Source: an uncultured Porphyromonadaceae bacterium (GTDB lineage: Bacteria; Bacteroidota; Bacteroidia; Bacteroidales; Muribaculaceae). Taken from it: 64,000 bases of DNA. The notes under the pieces were generated by a model. It made no database searches, was not told the origin of the DNA, and saw nothing but the letters and a program-made list of their open reading frames with translations. The position numbers were made by a program, and so were the translations under genes. This document shows, piece after piece, positions 59,244 through 64,000 of this stretch; positions within the stretch are counted from its first letter, which is position 1; each line of letters begins with the position of its first letter. Where the stretch lies: contig CALEUL010000048.1 of the NCBI GenBank assembly GCA_937921035.1, positions 62,001 to 126,000 of the forward strand, in the 5' to 3' direction.

Positions 59244-62207
59244 ATGAAAAAAGTACGAAAGCAAGCTTTCGGTCTGGTAGGCCGACTGCTATTTGTTCTG
59301 GCAGTGTGTGCTGTAGCCACTATGTCGGCGACAGCGCGCACCGTTTCCGGTACAGTTACCGACCCCACCGGGGAGCCGCTGATAGGCGCCTCGGTACAGG
59401 CAGTGGGTCACACCACCGGTGTGGTTACCGACATTGACGGCAACTATACCATCAACATCCCCGATGCGGTTAACCAGCTCCGCTTCTCCTATGTGGGTTA
59501 CACTCCCAAGACAGCCGATGTGAAAGGCGCGACACTTGATGTTGTGCTCCAGGAAGACAATAAAGTATTGGAAGAAGTCGTGGTTATCGGCTACGGTACG
59601 CGCAAGAAAGAGGACCTAACCGGCGCCGTTGCCTCGGTGAGCGAGAAAGACTTCAACAAGGGCGTCATTTCTTCGCCCGAGGAACTTATCAACGGAAAGA
59701 TTGCAGGTGTTACGATAACCAGTTCCGGCGGCTCGCCCAATGGCGGGAGCACAATCCGCGTGCGCGGCGGAGCGTCGCTCAACGCATCCAACGATCCCCT
59801 TATTGTTCTTGACGGAGTTCCCATGGAAGTAGGCGGCGGCGTTGAAGGCAGCGGCAACTTTCTGAGCCTTATCAACCCCAACGATATCGAGAGCATGACA
59901 ATCCTAAAAGATGCGTCGTCGACAGCCATCTACGGATCCCGCGCATCCAACGGCGTAGTTATCATCACCACCAAGAAGGGCAGTGGCGACGGCGTAAAGG
60001 TTTCGTTCTCCACCACCAACTCGATATCACACGCATCGAAATATGCTCCGAATCTTACCGTAGACCAGTTCCGCAGCGCAGTGGAAACCTTCGGCACACC
60101 TGCGCAGCTTGCGTTGCTCGGCACATCGAACACGAACTGGAACGACGAGATATTCAAGAGCGCTTTCGGCACGGACAATAATATAAGCATAGGAGGACGG
60201 GCCACCGCGTGGCTTCCTTTCCGCGTCAGCCTCGGCGCCATGTACCAGGACGGTATACTGCGCACCGACAATTCCACCCGTTATACGGCGAATGTGAACC
60301 TTACGCCGAGTTTCTTCAACGACCATCTGCGCGTAAACATCAGCGGGAAGGGAACCTACGCCCATAACCGCACCGCCAACAGCGGAGCCATCTGGAATGC
60401 CGGCGCATATGACCCCACACAGCCGGTGTACAGCGACGACCCCGACAAATTCGGCGGTTTCCACGAGGTTATAGACGGTGCCGGCCATCCCGGGCAGGGA
60501 GCCATCGCCAATCCCGTTGGCATGCTCATGAACAACCACAATGTGTCTGACGTATACCGTTTTGTAGGTAATGTGGACGTAGATTACCGTCTGCATCCGC
60601 TTCCCGAACTGCGTCTGCATGTTACCGGGGGCTACGACTACTCGCACGGCAAACGTACGGTTGATATGGACAAGAACACCTTCGAGGGTTACAACTCCGG
60701 GGGCTACCACTATGAGCAGGGACCGCAGAAGAACTACAACCGTCTTCTTACCGTCTATGCCAACTACAACAAGGACTTCGACGCTATCCGCTCGAGCCTC
60801 GACGCGACCGTGGGCTACGACTACCAGTACTGGCGCAACGACTATCCCGCATATCCAACTTTCAACGACTCCGGCGAACAGACCAATATGACTTCGCCCT
60901 ACGACCAGCGCCACACGCTGCTGTCGTACTACGGACGCGTAAACTACACTTTCGACAGCAAGTATCTCCTTACCGCCACATTCCGTCGCGACGGAAGCTC
61001 GCGCTTCGCCAAGGCAAACCGGTGGGGCACATTCCCTTCGGTAGCGCTCGCATGGCGAGTAGGAAGCGAGGACTTCTTCGAAAGCATCCGTCCGGTTATG
61101 AACGACTTTAAGATTCGTGCAAGCTACGGTGTAACCGGTCAGCAGGACGGTATCGCGAACTATGCATATATACCCAACTATACCGAGAGTCTTGAGGGAG
61201 CCTACTATTATTTCAACGGCAAGTGGATTCCGACATTGCGCCCCGAGGCATACAACAGCGATCTGCGCTGGGAAACCACGAAGAGCTGGAACTTCGGTAT
61301 AGACTTCGGTTTCCTGAACAACCGCTTCAGCGGCACCGTTGACTACTTTACGCGCAAGACCCACGACCTTCTTGCCACTGTACCCATTCCCGCAGGCATC
61401 AATTTTGACAAAACGATGCTTACAAATGTGGGCAACATCAGTTCCAAGGGCGTTGAAATTGCATTGAACGCCAATATTATCGAATCGAAGGACTGGAGCT
61501 GGACAGCCACATTCAACGCCACATGGCTTGATAACAAGATTACGAACCTGAGCCTCACCCCCGAGTCCAACACATCCGATACATATGTGGGCTATATGGA
61601 GTCTACGCCCATAATGGTGTATAAGACAGGCTACGCTCCACACACTTTCAAGGTTTACAAGCAGATTTACGACAGCGCAACAGGCCGCCCCATCGAAGGA
61701 ATGTACGCCGACCTGAACGGGGACGGCAAAATCACTACCGACGACCAATACTACTATCATAGCTCGAATCCCGACTGGATATTCGGTCTGAGCACGTCGC
61801 TGCGCTATAAGAAATGGACACTGAGCACGTCGCTGCGCGCACAGGTAGGCAACTACCTCTATAACGGTTCGGCCGCCAACATGGGGGCATGGGAATGCAC
61901 CTCGTGGAGCTCGGGTTCGGTCAACAATCTGTCAGCGTCGTTCCTGGATACCCACTTCCAGCAGCGCCAGTATCCAACCGATTATTATATCGAGAATGCG
62001 TCGTTCCTCAAAATGGACAATGTGCAGCTTTCCTATAACTTCGGCCGTATCTACCGTACGCTCGACCTCCACATCTCGGCAATGGTGCAGAATGTGTTCA
62101 CCATTACCAAGTACAAGGGCGTCGACCCCGAAAGCAGCTGGGGCATAGACAATTCCACCTATCCGCGCCCCCGCACCTATTCAGTAAACATCGGTCTTAA
62201 TTTCTAA
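59244..62207 (+). CDS. susC: SusC/RagA-family TonB-dependent outer-membrane transporter
   Basis: 987 residues from the ATG at 59244 (an in-frame ATG at 59199 lies in the leader). Signal peptide to about residue 30, carboxypeptidase-regulatory-like domain (VSGTVTDPTGEPLIGASV...VTDIDGNYTI), TonB-box-like EEVVVIGYGTRKKEDLTG near 110, plug with STIRVRGGASLNASNDPLIVLDGVPM and a large beta-barrel ending SVNIGLNF. With SusD it imports oligosaccharides across the outer membrane. The substrate of this locus cannot be read from the sequence. The symbol denotes the family, not starch specificity. Confidence 0.95.
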   Translation: MKKVRKQAFGLVGRLLFVLAVCAVATMSATARTVSGTVTDPTGEPLIGASVQAVGHTTGVVTDIDGNYTINIPDAVNQLRFSYVGYTPKTADVKGATLDVVLQEDNKVLEEVVVIGYGTRKKEDLTGAVASVSEKDFNKGVISSPEELINGKIAGVTITSSGGSPNGGSTIRVRGGASLNASNDPLIVLDGVPMEVGGGVEGSGNFLSLINPNDIESMTILKDASSTAIYGSRASNGVVIITTKKGSGDGVKVSFSTTNSISHASKYAPNLTVDQFRSAVETFGTPAQLALLGTSNTNWNDEIFKSAFGTDNNISIGGRATAWLPFRVSLGAMYQDGILRTDNSTRYTANVNLTPSFFNDHLRVNISGKGTYAHNRTANSGAIWNAGAYDPTQPVYSDDPDKFGGFHEVIDGAGHPGQGAIANPVGMLMNNHNVSDVYRFVGNVDVDYRLHPLPELRLHVTGGYDYSHGKRTVDMDKNTFEGYNSGGYHYEQGPQKNYNRLLTVYANYNKDFDAIRSSLDATVGYDYQYWRNDYPAYPTFNDSGEQTNMTSPYDQRHTLLSYYGRVNYTFDSKYLLTATFRRDGSSRFAKANRWGTFPSVALAWRVGSEDFFESIRPVMNDFKIRASYGVTGQQDGIANYAYIPNYTESLEGAYYYFNGKWIPTLRPEAYNSDLRWETTKSWNFGIDFGFLNNRFSGTVDYFTRKTHDLLATVPIPAGINFDKTMLTNVGNISSKGVEIALNANIIESKDWSWTATFNATWLDNKITNLSLTPESNTSDTYVGYMESTPIMVYKTGYAPHTFKVYKQIYDSATGRPIEGMYADLNGDGKITTDDQYYYHSSNPDWIFGLSTSLRYKKWTLSTSLRAQVGNYLYNGSAANMGAWECTSWSSGSVNNLSASFLDTHFQQRQYPTDYYIENASFLKMDNVQLSYNFGRIYRTLDLHISAMVQNVFTITKYKGVDPESSWGIDNSTYPRPRTYSVNIGLNF

Positions 62208-62220
62208 CAGGCGACAGACA

Positions 62221-63789
62221 ATGAAAAAGATATATACAGTAATAGTGGCGCTTTGCGCTATCGTCATGGCGTCGTGCACCGGCGACCTGGACCAGAAGCC
62301 AGTGATCGGCAACAGCTCCGACCAGGTATATTCCACCATCGAAGGATATCAGTCAGTACTTGCCAAAATATATGGTTCCTATAGTCTTGTCGGGCAGGAA
62401 CGCGCCGGCAATGTAGACCTTTCGAGCAACAAGGGTCAGGACCTTATCCGTAACCTTTTCAACCTTCAGGAAGCAGCCACCGACGAGGTTGCCAACACGT
62501 GGCTTTCGGGCGAGAACCAGAGCGCCATCACATATATGACGTGGGACGCCAACGACGTATGGGTTTCCGATACATACTATCGACTGTTCTACTCCATCGC
62601 TCTGTGCAACGAGTTCCTTCGTTACTGCGGGGACGGGAGTATCGGCGGTTTCAGCGAAGCCGAACAGCAGGAGATCCGTACCTACGCCGCGGAGGCCCGA
62701 TTTATCCGCGCACTCGACTATTATTATGTTCTCGACCTATTCCGGAAAGGTCCGTACGTGAACGAGAATACTCCTACATCCGGTGTGATACCCGAAGCAT
62801 ATGACGGCAAACAGCTCTACGAGCTGATCGACAGCGAGATTAAGGCACTGGAGACCCTCCTGCCCGAAAACAATGCGTATGGCCGTGCCGGTCGCGCCGC
62901 CGCATGGGCTCTTGGTGTCCGTCTTGCTCTCAATGGCAAGGTCTACACCGGCGAGGACCACTACAGCGACTGCATAGCGTACGCAAAGAAAATTCTGGGT
63001 ACCGGCATCTACTCGCTCGAGAATGACTACAGCAAGCTGTTCAACGCCGAGAACCACCTGCGCACCAATGAAATAATCTTTGCATTCGCAGCCGATTCCG
63101 AAAACGCCACCACGTGGGGCTCGGCAACAAACATAATCTGCGCATCGTGCGGCAACAACAGCACACAGGACCCGGCCAAGTACGGTATTGAGAACGGCTG
63201 GGGCAACTGGCGCGTGCGCGGCGAACTGCCGGCCCTGTTTACCAGCGATTCCGACGCGCGAAATACCTTCTGGACCGACAGCCAGACACAGTACTTCACC
63301 GGCGCTATCGACAATCAGGCCGAGGGTTACTTCAGCGAGAAGTGGACAAACCTGACCGATGCCGGGGCAGCCTCCAGCAACAGCGCCGCAAACGGCTGCG
63401 ACACCGACTATCCGATGTTCCGCCTTGCGGAAGTGTACCTCTCGGCTGCCGAAGCACATCTGCGCGGCGGCGCGGGCCTGACCGATTCCGAAGCTCTTGA
63501 ATACGTGAACCTTGTGCGCCGTCGTGCCTACGGGGACCGATCGGGCGACATCACCTCCGACCAGTTTACGGTACGTTTCATGCTTGACGAGCGCGGACGC
63601 GAATTCTACCACGAAATGCTTCGCCGTACCGATCTTGTGCGCTTCGACTGCTTCACCACCGCCAACTATCTGTGGCAGTGGAAGGGCGGCTCTCTGGACG
63701 GCACCGCCGTAGACGCACGCTACAATATCTATCCTATTCCCTCGGCAGAACTTTCCGCCAACCCCAACCTCAAAAATGAACTCTACTAA
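62221..63789 (+). CDS. susD: SusD/RagB-family outer-membrane glycan-binding lipoprotein
   Basis: 522 residues with a lipoprotein signal (IVMASC, Cys 19). The SusD fold is indicated by the AATDEVANTW-type segment, ETRFIRAL-like AEARFIRALDYYYVLDLF and the TPR helices, with the C-terminal FMLDERGREFYHEMLRRTDLVRF and YPIPSAELSANPNL. It forms the lid of the SusC transporter and captures the glycan. It lies 13 bases after susC. Confidence 0.95.
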   Translation: MKKIYTVIVALCAIVMASCTGDLDQKPVIGNSSDQVYSTIEGYQSVLAKIYGSYSLVGQERAGNVDLSSNKGQDLIRNLFNLQEAATDEVANTWLSGENQSAITYMTWDANDVWVSDTYYRLFYSIALCNEFLRYCGDGSIGGFSEAEQQEIRTYAAEARFIRALDYYYVLDLFRKGPYVNENTPTSGVIPEAYDGKQLYELIDSEIKALETLLPENNAYGRAGRAAAWALGVRLALNGKVYTGEDHYSDCIAYAKKILGTGIYSLENDYSKLFNAENHLRTNEIIFAFAADSENATTWGSATNIICASCGNNSTQDPAKYGIENGWGNWRVRGELPALFTSDSDARNTFWTDSQTQYFTGAIDNQAEGYFSEKWTNLTDAGAASSNSAANGCDTDYPMFRLAEVYLSAAEAHLRGGAGLTDSEALEYVNLVRRRAYGDRSGDITSDQFTVRFMLDERGREFYHEMLRRTDLVRFDCFTTANYLWQWKGGSLDGTAVDARYNIYPIPSAELSANPNLKNELY

Positions 63790-63792
63790 GCC

Positions 63793-64000
63793 ATGAAATC
63801 AAGAATATTTTTCAACAGCCTCGCTGTAGCTGCCGCAGCGCTATCGCTTGTGGCGTGCGACAAGGACGGCGACCTGGTGTACACCGACGGAGCCGACAAG
63901 GCCGAACTTGCAACCTCGGCTTCCAAAATAGTTCTGAGCAAGGACAATCCCGACGCACTCGCACTCACGTTCTACTGGAACGAGAACGGCGACATCACTC
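63793..64000 (+). CDS. SusE-domain surface lipoprotein (5' end only)
   Basis: The visible 69 residues start 3 bases after the susD stop. A lipoprotein signal (ALSLVAC, Cys 22) is followed by the start of a SusE-type domain (SASKIVLSKDNPDALALTFYWNENGD). SusE-like proteins bind glycan at the cell surface. The rest lies beyond the window. Confidence 0.75.
   Translation, partial: MKSRIFFNSLAVAAAALSLVACDKDGDLVYTDGADKAELATSASKIVLSKDNPDALALTFYWNENGDIT

Noticed and set aside
60027..61760. 577-codon open frame on the minus strand opposite susC
   Set aside because: It lies wholly inside a well-supported susC gene and has no family motif; its codons mirror the GC-rich third positions of the sense strand.
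1..64000. CRISPR arrays, insertion sequences, integrases, rRNA genes
   Set aside because: None were found: no regularly spaced repeats, transposase-like protein or rRNA sequence was seen.

Overview
The window looks like a chromosomal segment of a Bacteroidales bacterium. The evidence is a SusC/SusD/SusE-type locus with a hybrid two-component regulator, a DUF4492-cydA-cydB cluster, many promoters with the Bacteroidetes -7 element TAnnTTTG, few recognisable Shine-Dalgarno sequences, and secreted proteins with a short 'Y.LQG..V....G.Y' tail. The tail and overall gene content would fit Muribaculaceae, but that placement is inference. I see no transposase, phage gene, CRISPR array or rRNA. One tRNA-Ser is present.

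Layout. (1) 1-9231: the end of a nucleotide-sugar epimerase-like gene, then two back-to-back operons of exported hydrolases: a phosphodiester glycosidase, an esterase and an SGNH hydrolase on the minus strand, and a GxDLY-type SGNH hydrolase and a GHL10 glycosidase on the plus strand. (2) 9228-14937: EamA transporter, an ECF sigma operon, an AI-2E family exporter, ogt, and perR-rubrerythrin with a candidate operator, then an SMR exporter whose start codon lies in a 12-bp tandem duplication. (3) 15134-21413: a part that looks AT-richer, with small lipoproteins (one resembling the SecD P1 head), a Crp/Fnr regulator and, divergently, an ECF sigma / putative anti-sigma / outer-membrane receptor module. 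(4) 21486-28597: a redox and detoxification island with HxlR and AraC regulators, an NAD(P)-binding reductase, an exported flavodoxin, a Tat-signal aldo/keto reductase that appears to lack its catalytic-His segment, a META lipoprotein, flavin reductase, acetyltransferase and a SagB-type nitroreductase. (5) 28678-39220: tRNA-Ser(CGA), yitT-DUF4492-cydAB-yigZ, a class A2 beta-lactamase-like protein, a biotin-dependent carboxylase/decarboxylase subunit, and a prmA-outer membrane protein-ATP-grasp operon. (6) 39316-55140: core housekeeping: fur-purA-DUF1015, padR-pspC, a short membrane gene leading into dxs-trkA-trkH-yraN-aminopeptidase P-gamma carbonic anhydrase, fabD, tatA-tatC and a dicarboxylate/amino-acid symporter. 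(7) 55151-64000: a polysaccharide utilisation locus, HTCS-susC-susD-susE, cut by the window end.

The most striking signal is regulatory. The same 17-bp element (TTGTCCG...CC) occurs as a direct repeat with a 21-bp period upstream of both the HTCS gene and susC. In both places the second copy starts exactly 38 bp before the -7 box. This points to one HTCS-bound operator that controls the utilisation genes and the regulator itself. All functions are read from sequence motifs and family knowledge; no database search was run.
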